Assembly: GCA_965116165.1 (NCBI GenBank)
Contig: OZ220484.1
Span: forward strand, 1,364,001-1,428,000
DNA: 64,000 bases
Reading direction: 5' to 3'
DNA from: Azophilus sp965116165
GTDB taxonomy: Bacteria; Pseudomonadota; Gammaproteobacteria; Pseudomonadales; Azotimanducaceae
The notes beneath the pieces are model-generated. The model saw only the letters and a program-made list of their open reading frames with translations, searched no databases and was not told the DNA's origin. Shown here one piece after another: positions 46,513 to 55,300 of the stretch. The first letter of the stretch is position 1. The number at the start of each line of letters is the position of its first letter. A program made the position numbers and the translations under genes.

Positions 46513-46926
46513 CTACGGGGAGCTGGGAGGCCGTGCGGCAAGCCGTAGCTCCGCATAGCCCGCTTCGCGCAGGGCAGCGAGAACCGCACGCAGTTGTGCG
46601 GCGGTCAGGTTGCCGTCAGCCCGCAATATCGGCGGCTGTCGCCCATCGGGCACCGGCAAATGCGTACGGATGTCATCCAACGCGACCATTTGCTGGTTGA
46701 TCCGCACCAACACCGGATCACCCGCCGCCACATCGACCCGCACCGGTAAATGTTCGTTCCGCAGTTCTGTGCGGTCGATGCTCGGCAGCACCGGCGACAA
46801 CTCGTCGACGCCCCCAAATTCACCGGCAACGAGCAAGTACAGCAGCAACAGAAATCCAATGTTGATGAGCGGCACGGTGCCATCGTCCAAACGGCGACGA
46901 TGCGCTGCGGGAAGGCGCAGACGCAT
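46513..46926 (-). CDS. ExbD/TolR family biopolymer transport protein
   Basis: A 137-residue ExbD-like protein with one N-terminal membrane helix (NIGFLLLLYLLVAG). The canonical membrane Asp is replaced: the motif reads VPLINIGFL where ExbD has a Val-Asp. That may make it a non-conducting partner of the second ExbD encoded just upstream. It is the last gene of a three-gene exbB-exbD-exbD cluster. Confidence 0.75.
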   Translation of the reverse strand: MRLRLPAAHRRRLDDGTVPLINIGFLLLLYLLVAGEFGGVDELSPVLPSIDRTELRNEHLPVRVDVAAGDPVLVRINQQMVALDDIRTHLPVPDGRQPPILRADGNLTAAQLRAVLAALREAGYAELRLAARPPSSP

Positions 46927-46932
46927 GGGCCG

Positions 46933-47331
46933 CTAAATCTCCAAAGGATGGACCGCAATCCGGCGCAGGCCGCAGCCTCGCAATCCGCTGCTCAGATCCA
47001 CCAAATGTTGCAATCGCACGGCTGGGCCCGGCTTCAAAACGGCGGTATCGGAATCGGACGCCGCCACGACCCGGTCACAGAACGCGGCCCGGTCATCCGC
47101 CGATGCCACCGCAACCCGCTCATCGCCAATCCACAGCCACCGCTCATCGAAAAGCAACAGCGTCAGCGGCGCCGCGCCGGACTGGCCGCCGCCAATCGGC
47201 AAGGACCAGTCGATCATACCCTCCCGCAAAAACCGGGTTTCGAGTATGAAGAAAATCAACAGGATGAACACCACATCGACCAGCGGCGTCAATGCCAGTC
47301 GCCTGTTGCGGCGAGCGTACCCGATCCGCAC
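46933..47331 (-). CDS. ExbD/TolR family biopolymer transport protein
   Basis: A 132-residue ExbD with the conserved membrane Asp in LTPLVDVVFILLIFF, as expected for the proton-conducting helix, and a short periplasmic domain. It follows exbB by 1 base and precedes the atypical exbD by 6 bases. No tonB is in view. Confidence 0.82.
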   Translation of the reverse strand: MRIGYARRNRRLALTPLVDVVFILLIFFILETRFLREGMIDWSLPIGGGQSGAAPLTLLLFDERWLWIGDERVAVASADDRAAFCDRVVAASDSDTAVLKPGPAVRLQHLVDLSSGLRGCGLRRIAVHPLEI

Positions 47332-47332
47332 C

Positions 47333-47965
47333 TCAGCCGCCCGACCCAGGGGTCACGGAAACACTGGGCGCCTCCGCATCTCGGTTCGCCAAGGCATATT
47401 CAAGCGTGTTTTCCAGCCATGCGGCAAGATCCCGTACACGACCATCAAGTAGACCATGCGCGACGGCCAGGGGAATCGCCACCGACAGCCCCGCGGCGGT
47501 GGTCAGCAATGCCTCCCAAATACCGCCCGCCAAGGAACCCGGCCGGCCGGCGGGCCCCGCCGCCTCCAGGCCGCGAAAGGCCTCGATCATCCCCAACACT
47601 GTGCCAAGCAACCCCAACAGCGGGGCAATGTAGGCGATGAGTTCCAGAACGCGCAGGCCGGCACCCAATTCGGCGATCAGACCCGCCGCCCTTTGGCCAA
47701 CCACCGCTCGGTGGGCATCGTCCACCAACAACGGTGCGCCCTGCAATGCGTCGGCAATCAGGTGTTCCAGCGGCGATTGCCGACCGTCCAATGCCCCAGG
47801 ATTGGTTTGCAGCCGCCACCCGACAACCGCCAAACGACGACGTGAGTAGGTTCGCAGTTGCGCGGCCTTGTAGAGAACGATGGCGACACCGATGATCGAC
47901 AGCACCAGCAACACCATGAGAACCGGGCCGCCAAGCTCCGCCAGTCGAGAAATTTCGTGCGCCAT
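47333..47965 (-). CDS. MotA/TolQ/ExbB proton channel family protein
   Basis: A 210-residue protein with an N-terminal helix (VLMVLLVLSIIGVAIVLY) and two further helices (YIAPLLGLLGTVLGMIEAF and LLTTAAGLSVAIPLAVAH) carrying the family Gly/Thr/Pro pattern. It is the first gene of an exbB-exbD-exbD set distinct from tolQR. Likely partner is a TonB-like protein encoded elsewhere. Confidence 0.85.
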   Translation of the reverse strand: MAHEISRLAELGGPVLMVLLVLSIIGVAIVLYKAAQLRTYSRRRLAVVGWRLQTNPGALDGRQSPLEHLIADALQGAPLLVDDAHRAVVGQRAAGLIAELGAGLRVLELIAYIAPLLGLLGTVLGMIEAFRGLEAAGPAGRPGSLAGGIWEALLTTAAGLSVAIPLAVAHGLLDGRVRDLAAWLENTLEYALANRDAEAPSVSVTPGSGG

Positions 47966-48130
47966 GGGGGCTAAGCGCGGTGCCCGCCGGAAAAGTTTCG
48001 ATCAAGTCGCCAAGATCGCATCGCGAATCGCACCGGCCCTTTCAGCCTTTCCCATTGCGGTTGCATCCATGCACCCAACGGCAGAGGGGGGGTGGCGCGG
48101 ATCGATAGGTTCGTGCACGGCAAAAATCTA

Positions 48131-48949
48131 TCAATCGCGGGTGCGGTCCGCAAATGGGGCAAAGCGGGGTTCACGCTTGCCGAAATTGGCCTTGACCGCT
48201 TCGATTTGGTTGGGCGTGCCGATCAGACCAGCCTGGATGGATGCCTCCAATTCGAGTCCCTCGCGCTCTCCGGCATGCCAACTCGTCTCGAAGAGCCGCT
48301 TGGCGCCACGAATCGCATCCGGAGACTTGCCGGCGATTTCCCGCGCCAGGCTCATGGCGGCGGCATGCGGGTCTTCCTCCACCCGGGTAACCAAGCCGAG
48401 CTTTTGGGCCTCCACGCCACTGAGAATCCTGCCCGTAAAGGTCAGTTCCTTGGCCACATCAAGAGGCACGAGGTCGCGCAGCGTTTGCGAAATGCTCATA
48501 TCCGGGATCAGGCCCCACTTGATTTCCATGACGGACAGTCTGGCATCCGGCGCGGCGATGCGAATATCCGCGCCAAGGGCAATCTGCAAACCGCCGCCAA
48601 GGGCAACACCGTGCACGGCCGCGATGGTCGGCACGGGCAGGCGCTTCCATACAAAAGCGGGTCGCTGGGCACGATTTTCGGGACGGTCATCACGGGACAA
48701 CAAGGTTGCGTCGGTGGCGGCGCCTGTCTGGCCAAGACCCCGCATGCTGCCCATATCGAGCCCGGCGCAAAAGCCGCGGCCATTGCCGGAAAGCACCACG
48801 GCGCATACGTCACCGGCCTCGGCAAGCTGTTCACCGGCCCCGATAATGGCCTTGAACATTTCCGGGCTCAGGGCGTTGTACTTGTCCGGCCTGTTCAGCC
48901 GCACATCGGCAACGCCGTCCGTCACATCAATGGTCACCAATTCGGTCAT
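48131..48949 (-). CDS. Enoyl-CoA hydratase/isomerase family protein
   Basis: Crotonase-fold enzyme of 272 residues. The first oxyanion-hole strand is in AVVLSGNGRGFCAGLDMGSM, and the second in HGVALGGGLQIALGADIRIAAPDA. The position that holds the first catalytic Glu in enoyl-CoA hydratases is not clear by eye (the segment is HGVALGGGLQIALGADI), while EIKWGLIPDM carries the second-Glu region. This fits a family member, perhaps an isomerase. Gene stands alone; a P element lies 42 bases upstream of its start. Confidence 0.85.
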   Translation of the reverse strand: MTELVTIDVTDGVADVRLNRPDKYNALSPEMFKAIIGAGEQLAEAGDVCAVVLSGNGRGFCAGLDMGSMRGLGQTGAATDATLLSRDDRPENRAQRPAFVWKRLPVPTIAAVHGVALGGGLQIALGADIRIAAPDARLSVMEIKWGLIPDMSISQTLRDLVPLDVAKELTFTGRILSGVEAQKLGLVTRVEEDPHAAAMSLAREIAGKSPDAIRGAKRLFETSWHAGEREGLELEASIQAGLIGTPNQIEAVKANFGKREPRFAPFADRTRD

Positions 48950-48991
48950 ATTCCGATCCTCAATGAATAAATGGTCGATCCAAGAAAATTA

Positions 48992-49092
48992 TGGGACTTA
49001 TATCCATAAGTTGATGTATCGCCATATGTTGGGCCTTTAGCGGCAGGAAACTACCGCGGGTCGGCTTCTGTCAACCCATCGATATCATTCCC
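48992..49092. repeat. P-family MITE, copy 3
   Basis: 101 bp between AAAATTA (48985-48991) and AACATTA (49093-49099), a 7-bp target duplication with one mismatch. It starts TGGGACTTATATCC and ends CGATATCATTCCC. Lies between the crotonase start and the broken AAA ATPase. Confidence 0.8.
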
Positions 49093-49113
49093 AACATTAT
49101 CGGGATAGCGCCG

Positions 49114-49969
49114 TTACGCGTCCACGATAAAGGTCATCAAGCTGGGAATGCCCGGCTCCCACATAGCGGAGGCCGACGGCTCCCAAATGTAGCCGATGTC
49201 GGCCAGTTGATCCACGAGAGCGTCGCCCGCTGTCTCGTCGGCGGCGACACCAGCCTCGCACAGTGCCCGCGAGAGCAAAGGTCGCGCCCATCCGGCCCAA
49301 ATGTCCTCTCAGGTTTGGGGTTCCCGCCAATACCAAAAGGAAGGAGGCTCCGCGGCTCGGTCCCCCACCGGGGGCTCCGCGGCGCACTCCCTGGCTCAGG
49401 TTCAGGAGGCGCCTCCCCACTTCCAGATCAAGCGTGTGCGCCTCATCCATTGTGACGACCACCGGCTTGCGCGCACAGCCTGTGCGCAACAAATCCTCAA
49501 GACAGTTGGCACGGCGGTGTTGCTGTTCTTCGGGCGAGAGCCGGTCCCATGCCGCCGACCCGGCAACCCCTAGAATCTCCAAGCTCAGAACCTTTAGCAA
49601 CACGCGAACGGGCAGGCCCTGATCGATTGGACCCAAAAGCGCATCGGCTAGATCAATCTCCGTGCGGAGGTTGTCGGGTCTCAGCCTCACCACCTCGATG
49701 CCGGCCCGGCCACACTTTTCCTAGAGGATGTCGAGCAGCACCGTCTTGCCGTTGCCCCGCGGCCCATACAGGATTAGATCCGACGGCGGTGCCCGGCGCT
49801 CCCCCAGATCCCAAAGTGCCCCGTCGAGCGCCTTTTTTTCCCGTTCGCGACCCGCCACGAAAGGAGGGTAGGCACCGCTTCCGGGCCTAAAAAGATGCCG
49901 CAGTTTGTTCCGCTCTCCTGTGTCTCGGCAATTGATCGTCATGGGGCCTGGGTCAGTGCGCAAAGCCAC
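49114..49969 (-). pseudogene. Broken AAA ATPase
   Basis: An ATPase-like reading frame is interrupted. The N-terminal part (49721-49969) has Walker A GPRGNGKT and ends at an in-frame TAG; reading on in the same frame gives EKCGRAGIEVV and then the part with Walker B VVVTMDEAHTLD. Near 49250 the frame shifts by one: beyond that, the sensible reading is in another frame (ALVDQLADIGYIWEP…) and ends with TAA at 49114-49116. A GGCTCCGCGGC direct repeat flanks an odd segment at about 49350-49380, suggesting a small duplication. So at least one nonsense and one frameshift mutation are present. Confidence 0.75.
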
Positions 49970-50011
49970 CCCTACCGGCTTGATGGACTATCGTATACAG
50001 TGGCCAACCCG

Positions 50012-50374
50012 TTAACAATCGGGTGAACGGGTACGACATCGGCCTACCGCTTGCCCATATTCCGCCCAAGCCTCAAGGAAACCACCCAAGCCACGGCCAC
50101 GGGTTCCCGAGGTTTCCAGACGCCGTTCAACCGCGCGGCGCACCACATCGACAACGGCATCCACCTGCGCCGCGCTCATCCGCAATGCAAACATGTCGGT
50201 CGCCTCGCCGCCCTTGTGCCCGGGAGGCTTGGCCAGGGGTTCGTCGGCCAGGGCGTGGCGCAACGGCTCACCCGCGATTGAGGCGTCATCCAGTAATTCC
50301 AGTGTCTGCTCAAGCATCCAGCGCGACCAGACCTCCGGGCTGTCACAGCGCGACTTGTATTGCTGCCAGTCCAT
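50012..50374 (-). CDS. Hypothetical protein
   Basis: A 120-residue polar, mostly helical protein with no recognised motif. It is encoded 42 bases upstream of the broken ATPase on the same strand, so the two may once have formed a pair. The C-terminal CRTRSPDC looks unusual and might be altered. Confidence in the reading frame is moderate. Confidence 0.5.
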   Translation of the reverse strand: MDWQQYKSRCDSPEVWSRWMLEQTLELLDDASIAGEPLRHALADEPLAKPPGHKGGEATDMFALRMSAAQVDAVVDVVRRAVERRLETSGTRGRGLGGFLEAWAEYGQAVGRCRTRSPDC

Positions 50375-50639
50375 TGTTCAATACTTGCTCATCGCAATCC
50401 GCCACCAACTATAAATGACCATCCGCTGGACCCGAATGCCCAGCGAAATTGATGGGACTTATACAGCAATTCCCGCTAACAATGTGTGACCGCTCGTTTG
50501 GCCCAGAATACCTTCACAAATGGACCGTTCGGGCTTTGGTTGGGAGCCAATTGTCGGACATTGCCACGACTAGCGGGAATGGCTGCCCGTCGCACATGTT
50601 TTTGCGATTTCCCGAGCGAGGGCAAGCATGGCGCGCCGC
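50375..50639. other. Gap without recognised gene
   Basis: No convincing coding frame. 50452-50462 begins GGGACTTATAC like the P terminus but the similarity does not continue. The stretch ends in a Q-family end, so it may be the remnant of an inserted element. Confidence 0.35.
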
Positions 50640-50675
50640 TGGAAATGCCGCTCTATCGACTTGTTCAGACCTTCC
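50640..50675. repeat. Q-family end, inverted fragment
   Basis: GCCGCTCTATCGACTTGTTC followed by AGACCTTCC is the complement of the Q left end and is followed by CTAG (50676-50679), the site where R copy 2 begins. Confidence 0.6.
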
Positions 50676-50676
50676 C

Positions 50677-50808
50677 TAGTGTGCTGTCCGGCAAATTCGC
50701 TATAAAATAGTCACCGGCCTATAAGAAATAATTTCATTTAAAATCAATAATATATTGATACATTACACACAGGTCGAATACTATGCGCATTTCCGGGACA
50801 GAACACTA
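50677..50808. repeat. R-family MITE, copy 2
   Basis: 132 bp, near-identical to 37514-37644, with the same inverted ends. Its right terminal TA with the preceding C forms the purC stop codon (TAG on the minus strand, 50806-50808). It abuts a Q end as copy 1 does. Confidence 0.8.
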
Positions 50809-51729
50809 GATTGGCGCGCTGGCACCTGTTAACCGCTCATAGGCCTCGACATAGCGGGCAACGCTCTGTTCCACCACCTCCTCGGGCAGCACCGGGCCGG
50901 GCGGCGTCTTATCCCATTCCCCCGCCGCAACGACGGTTTCCAGGTAGTTGCGCACCACCTGCTTATCGAAGCTGGGCTGTTCGCCCCCCGGCCGCCAGCG
51001 GTCCGCCGGCCAAAAGCGCGAGCTGTCCGGGGTGAATATCTCGTCGATCAACAACGGTGCCTCGGCATCCGGGCGGGTGCCGAATTCGAATTTAGTGTCG
51101 GCCAGGATGATGCCCCGTTCAAGCGCGTAGTCCCGTGCCCTGCCGTACAGGCGCAACGTGGTTTCGCCCAGCCACTCCATGCGCTCGCGGCCGACGGTCT
51201 CGACACCCTGTTCGAAGCTGATGTTCTCGTCGTGGCCCGTGTCCGCCTTGGTCGAGGGGGTGAACAGCGGCTCGTCCAAGCGGTCGCTGTTGCGCAACCC
51301 CGGCGGCAGGGGAATCCCGCAAACGGAACCGGTGGCTTGATAATCCTTCCAGCCGCTGCCGGTGATATAGCCCCGGGCAATGCACTCGATGGGCACCACG
51401 GTCGTCTTGCGGCACAACATGAGGCGTCCCGCCAACGCCAAGCGCTGCGACGCATCAAGGCCGGGCACATCGTTGACATCGGTGGAAATCAGATGATGGT
51501 CGATTTCGCGTTCGAACATCTCGAACCAGAATCGGGAAATCTGCGTCAACAGCACACCCTTGCCCGGCAATCCATTGGCCATCACCACATCGAAGGCGCT
51601 GACCCGGTCCGTCGCGATGATCAGCAGCGCCCCATCGCCGTTTTCCAGTTGCAGTTCGTACAAATCGCGAACCTTGCCGCGACGTTTATTCGGAAAATCC
51701 AAATTGGTTTCCAGTACAGCCTCAGTCAT
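50806..51729 (-). CDS. purC: Phosphoribosylaminoimidazole-succinocarboxamide synthase
   Basis: SAICAR synthetase of purine biosynthesis, 307 residues, the longer proteobacterial/eukaryotic-like form. N-terminal RRGKVRDLYEL, the ATP-loop region VPIECIARGYITGSGWKDY, and DTKFEFGTRPDAEAPLLIDEIFTPDSSRFW are family signatures. The gene is complete, but its stop codon is supplied by the R element at its 3' end. Confidence 0.94.
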   Translation of the reverse strand: MTEAVLETNLDFPNKRRGKVRDLYELQLENGDGALLIIATDRVSAFDVVMANGLPGKGVLLTQISRFWFEMFEREIDHHLISTDVNDVPGLDASQRLALAGRLMLCRKTTVVPIECIARGYITGSGWKDYQATGSVCGIPLPPGLRNSDRLDEPLFTPSTKADTGHDENISFEQGVETVGRERMEWLGETTLRLYGRARDYALERGIILADTKFEFGTRPDAEAPLLIDEIFTPDSSRFWPADRWRPGGEQPSFDKQVVRNYLETVVAAGEWDKTPPGPVLPEEVVEQSVARYVEAYERLTGASAPI

Positions 51730-51805
51730 CTTTGCATTCCATTACCGATAAAAGCGAAATCGTCCATGCCCACCCACTCCAATCCGATGTCTTGACAATC
51801 GCCAG

Positions 51806-51861
51806 GGAAAGTCCGAACAAGTCGATAGAGCGGCGTTGATCTACTCGTAACCTATATTGAT
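51806..51861. repeat. Q-family left-half fragment
   Basis: GGAAAGTCCGAACAAGTCGA and CTACTCGTAACC match the left half of the Q element. It is cut off where P copy 4 begins, implying P4 inserted at or beside it. Confidence 0.6.
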
Positions 51862-51962
51862 TGGGAATTATATCGATGGGTTGACAGAAGCCGACATGTG
51901 GTCGTTTTCAGCCGCTAAATCCTCGACATACAGTGGTATGTCAACTCATGTATATGAGTCCC
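51862..51962. repeat. P-family MITE, copy 4
   Basis: 101 bp flanked by TATTGAT at 51855-51861 and 51963-51969. It is inverted relative to the other copies as read by the interior (CAGCCGCTAAATCCTCGACA). Its terminal G with the target-duplication TA makes the stop codon of the PLP enzyme gene. Confidence 0.85.
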
Positions 51963-53191
51963 TATTGATCTTCCAGGGCACGGCGAAAGTCGTCGATGAG
52001 ATCCTCGCAATCCTCAATGCCCACGGAGATGCGGATGAGCGAGTCGGCAATGCCCATGCGCGCCCGCCATTCCGGACCCACCTCGTGATAGATCGTGTGG
52101 GCCACGGGAATGGCGAGCGTGCGGTTGTCGCCCAAATTGGTGGAGCGAACAACCACCTCGAGGCTGTTCATAAACGCCCAAATATCCACCGCCGGGTCGA
52201 GTTCGAAACTGAACAGGGCGCCGGGATAGCGGAATAGGGCCCGGGCGCGCTCGTATTGGGGGTGTTCCGGCAAACCCGGATAGAAAACGCGCCGAACCTT
52301 CCCATGCCCGGCAAGGTATTCGACGAGACGCCGGGTATTGGCGCATTGACGCTCCATGCGCAAGGCCAGGGTTTCCGCGCCAACCGCAAGGTGGTGCGCC
52401 GCTTCCGGAGCGAGGGAGGCGCCGAAATCCCGGAGCCCCTTCTTCCGCATCTGGGTAAGGGCCCAGATCGCCGTATCCTTGCCCCGGTACGATTCGTCAA
52501 TGTTGTCGAAGGCGCGCCAATCGTAGGTTCCCATTTCGGTAATCGCGCCACCGAGCGCATTGCCGTGCCCGCCGATGTACTTGGTGAGACTGTTGACAAC
52601 CAGGCTCGCCCCCACGCCCGCCGGACGGAAGAGATAGGGCGAGGTCATGGTGTTGTCCACGACATAGACAAGGTCGCGCGCCGCGCAAAGCTCGCCGATT
52701 TCCCTCAGTGCCGCCACCTGGGTTCTGGGATTGGCGATCGTTTCCACAAAAACGAGCCGGGTGTTGGGGCGCACCGCCTCCACAACGGCATCAACATCGG
52801 TGGCATCGACAAAGCTCACCGCCACGCCGTGATTGGCGAAGCTCAGCAGCAGGCTGGTGGTGTTGCCGAACAAAAACGAACTCGACACAAAGTGGTCGCC
52901 CTTGCGCAACAAGGCGAACAGCATGGTGCCGATAGCCGCCATGCCGGTGGCAAAGCAGAGGCTCGCCACCCCCTGTTCCATGGTGGTGACCTTGGCCTGC
53001 AGCGCATCCACCGTCGGGTTTATTTGGCGGCTGTAGGTGTGGCCAGCCCTGGTGCCCTGGAAAACGGCAGCTAGATCACGCGCATCGTCATAGCCATAGG
53101 CGACCGTCGGGTGCACGGGCTTGTGCATCGCGCCGTGCTCAATGCCACCCAGGCGGTCGCTGTGGACAATGCTGCTAGTAAAGCCTTTCAC
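51962..53191 (-). CDS. Cys/Met metabolism PLP enzyme (cystathionine gamma-synthase family)
   Basis: Trans-sulfuration enzyme family, about 409 residues. YGYDD…TYSRQINPT in the N-terminus, FVETIANPRTQ, VDNTMTSPYLF, and the PLP lysine in SLTKYIGGHGNALGG are present; the C-terminal ends in RISVGIEDCEDLIDDFRRAL. Family members make cystathionine or homocysteine from activated homoserine. I use a GTG at 53189-53191; a TTG 12 bases upstream is also open. The stop codon is formed at the edge of P copy 4. Confidence 0.88.
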   Translation of the reverse strand: MKGFTSSIVHSDRLGGIEHGAMHKPVHPTVAYGYDDARDLAAVFQGTRAGHTYSRQINPTVDALQAKVTTMEQGVASLCFATGMAAIGTMLFALLRKGDHFVSSSFLFGNTTSLLLSFANHGVAVSFVDATDVDAVVEAVRPNTRLVFVETIANPRTQVAALREIGELCAARDLVYVVDNTMTSPYLFRPAGVGASLVVNSLTKYIGGHGNALGGAITEMGTYDWRAFDNIDESYRGKDTAIWALTQMRKKGLRDFGASLAPEAAHHLAVGAETLALRMERQCANTRRLVEYLAGHGKVRRVFYPGLPEHPQYERARALFRYPGALFSFELDPAVDIWAFMNSLEVVVRSTNLGDNRTLAIPVAHTIYHEVGPEWRARMGIADSLIRISVGIEDCEDLIDDFRRALEDQ

Positions 53192-53278
53192 GCTCGCGGC
53201 CAACCTTCAAAATGGGAATTGCACTACATGGTTGCTCTGGATGCAAAGGGGAGCGGGCTCGGATGGATCGCCGCCCGT

Positions 53279-53959
53279 TCAAATGTCGAGCCGCAAGGCC
53301 ACCGAACCCCGGGTCGGGCCCATCTCTTCGGAAAAGAATCTGTAGGCGTTTTTCCCCCGATCCTTAACCTGGTACATCGCCATGTCCGCCTTGTGGATGA
53401 GCGATTCGCCGAGGTCGCCATCCTTCGGAAACAAGGCGATGCCGATGCTCGCGCCGATGCGCAAACGCTCGCCGTCAATGGCAAAAGGGGCCTCAAGACG
53501 CGCCAGTATCTTCTCGGCAACCCGCGCGGCGTCCCTGGCAACGCCAATGTCCGGCAGCAGGAGGGCGAACTCGTCGCCGCCGTAGCGGGCCAAGGTGTCG
53601 GTTCGACGCAGGCAGGCCGACAGGCGTCCGCCGACCGCAGCCAGCAATTGGTCGCCCAGGGTATGGCCCATACCGTCGTTCACCGCCTTGAATCCATCGA
53701 GATCGAGGAACATCAGCGCCAGCCGTCTCCGGTTGCGCCGTGCCTCGGCGAGAGCGTCCTCCAATCGAGCGCCGAACAGCGCCCGATCGGGCAATCCGGT
53801 TACCGGGTCTCGATACGCGGGTAGGTTCGCGAACGAGCCCGCCGCACCGCGTTCCTCGGCTTCCGCGAGGCGCGCCCGCAACACGCGGTTTTCCAAAACG
53901 AGGCGCCGCCAATGCCGTGCCAATCGCAGCGAGGTTCTCATTCTCGTCCAGCGCCTCAT
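53279..53959 (-). CDS. GGDEF domain protein (diguanylate cyclase)
   Basis: About 226 residues; the GGDEF active-site motif is intact (RYGGDEFALL), with DPVTGLPDR at the domain entry and KADMAMYQVKDRGKN at its end. It would make cyclic-di-GMP. A short basic helix precedes the domain; no membrane segment or sensor domain is seen. The ATG at 53957-53959 overlaps the stop of the AttH-like gene as ATGA, indicating coupling. The frame is open further upstream inside that gene but is not used. Confidence 0.88.
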   Translation of the reverse strand: MRRWTRMRTSLRLARHWRRLVLENRVLRARLAEAEERGAAGSFANLPAYRDPVTGLPDRALFGARLEDALAEARRNRRRLALMFLDLDGFKAVNDGMGHTLGDQLLAAVGGRLSACLRRTDTLARYGGDEFALLLPDIGVARDAARVAEKILARLEAPFAIDGERLRIGASIGIALFPKDGDLGESLIHKADMAMYQVKDRGKNAYRFFSEEMGPTRGSVALRLDI

Positions 53960-55218
53960 CGATACCCGGTCAATTCCATGTATCCCCGTCCCACGCGCTC
54001 GCCGCGCCGGTCTCGAACATGAACGAGTCCCTCCCAATAGGTCAAGAGCGTATCCATGCGCTGGTTCACCACAGGCGCCGCAATCTCCCATCGTCGGCGA
54101 TCCACCGTCAACGCCCAGCGTATCGGCCACTCGGTGCCGCGCTCGTCCCGCCAATGATCCAGCGGTTGCAGGCTGAAATCATGGACGCCCAGGCGGCGCG
54201 CGCGGCCGTCCGCAGCGACCAGCACACCATGGTCGTAGGGGTCGCGGGCACCATCTTCACGCCGCAATCGAAATGCCATGATGTCTTCGCCGTTCTCCAG
54301 CATCAGGGCGAACCAATCCCATCCAATCTGCTGGGGGCCGAGCACGCTGGTGCTCCATTCCCGATCCAGCCATCCGTTACCCCGCACCCGGTGCGCCACG
54401 CCGTCGATACGGAGCCTGCCCGACGCCCGCAACCGAGGCACCGAGTAATAGTGGGACGCCTGGCCCGGCCCCTTGGCGGACAGGCCGCGGTCACCCTGGG
54501 GGACGACGGGTTTGCCGGGCATCATGTCGATCGAGGCGGCGAAGCCGTCGGCGGCGGCCTCAAGACGCCACCGGTCGCCGGTTGCCGCCAGTTGCCAGCC
54601 TTCCAGCCAAACCACAAAGCCTCCTTCGCCACCCTCCGGCGTTTTTGCGGGCGACCCGCCCGAATGCCGCATCACAGCGAATGAATGACCCGAAAACAGG
54701 TCGGCGGCAATCGATCCGGTTGCAATGGCATCGCTCTTCTCACCCGACCAGGCACCCGCCAAAGCCGGATGCCCGCGGCTTAGGCGCTCCGCCTCCCGAT
54801 GCTTTCCGGCCCGCACATCCGTCACGGCAAAGTGCCCCAAGTAGCTCTGGCCATTGCGCCACGGATCGTCCGCCGGCGCACCCGGAAACGACGCCTGCCG
54901 GAAGATGGTGAACTGGACACCGAATTCCCGCGCGCGGGCGTCCTCCAAGGCAAGGGTCAAGTACCACCACTCGCTGCGAAATTCCGGATGCGGGCCGTGG
55001 TCGATCGGAAATACAAATTCGCGGGGTACCTCGGCGCGCGCGAATCCGGCACCCGTGTCGCCGGAGCCAAGCACATCTCCGACGCGCAAGCCCGGCGCAT
55101 CGATACGCGGTTGCGGATCGCCACAGGCGGTCAACCATAGCGCGACACAAATGGCGGCGGGTCGGCGGAAACCATGCAACGGATCAAGTCCGCCAACGGT
55201 GTTCGGATAGCGTTTCAC
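53956..55218 (-). CDS. AttH-like lipocalin-domain lipoprotein (CrtC-like)
   Basis: A 420-residue protein with a lipoprotein signal (ICVALWLTAC) and a two-part lipocalin-like fold of the AttH/CrtC superfamily: HPEFRSEWWYLTLAL and GVQFTIFRQ near the N-terminus, GNGWLDREWSTSVLGPQQIGWDWFAL in the middle. It lies immediately downstream of a permease and ATPase, matching AttEFGH-type ABC systems. Start is GTG. Its start overlaps the 36-bp duplication with the permease end. Substrate unknown. Confidence 0.82.
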   Translation of the reverse strand: MKRYPNTVGGLDPLHGFRRPAAICVALWLTACGDPQPRIDAPGLRVGDVLGSGDTGAGFARAEVPREFVFPIDHGPHPEFRSEWWYLTLALEDARAREFGVQFTIFRQASFPGAPADDPWRNGQSYLGHFAVTDVRAGKHREAERLSRGHPALAGAWSGEKSDAIATGSIAADLFSGHSFAVMRHSGGSPAKTPEGGEGGFVVWLEGWQLAATGDRWRLEAAADGFAASIDMMPGKPVVPQGDRGLSAKGPGQASHYYSVPRLRASGRLRIDGVAHRVRGNGWLDREWSTSVLGPQQIGWDWFALMLENGEDIMAFRLRREDGARDPYDHGVLVAADGRARRLGVHDFSLQPLDHWRDERGTEWPIRWALTVDRRRWEIAAPVVNQRMDTLLTYWEGLVHVRDRRGERVGRGYMELTGYR

Positions 55219-55300
55219 TTCTCAATTCCTCGTCCCATTGCAGCAAAATCTCACCGCTGCCGTTCCAACGGTGTTCGGATAGCGTCTCACTTCTCAATTC
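55193..55300. repeat. 36-bp direct repeat pair
   Basis: 55193-55228 and 55265-55300 are identical except one base (CCAACGGTGTTCGGATAGCG plus TTCACTTCTCAATTC with T/C variation), 72 bases apart. The first overlaps the AttH-like start, the second the end of the permease gene. It looks like a local duplication. Confidence 0.7.

Noticed and set aside
50449..50679. 76-codon plus-strand ORF as an IS5 transposase remnant
   Set aside because: Its position beside a Q end is suggestive but no DDE-transposase motif is visible.
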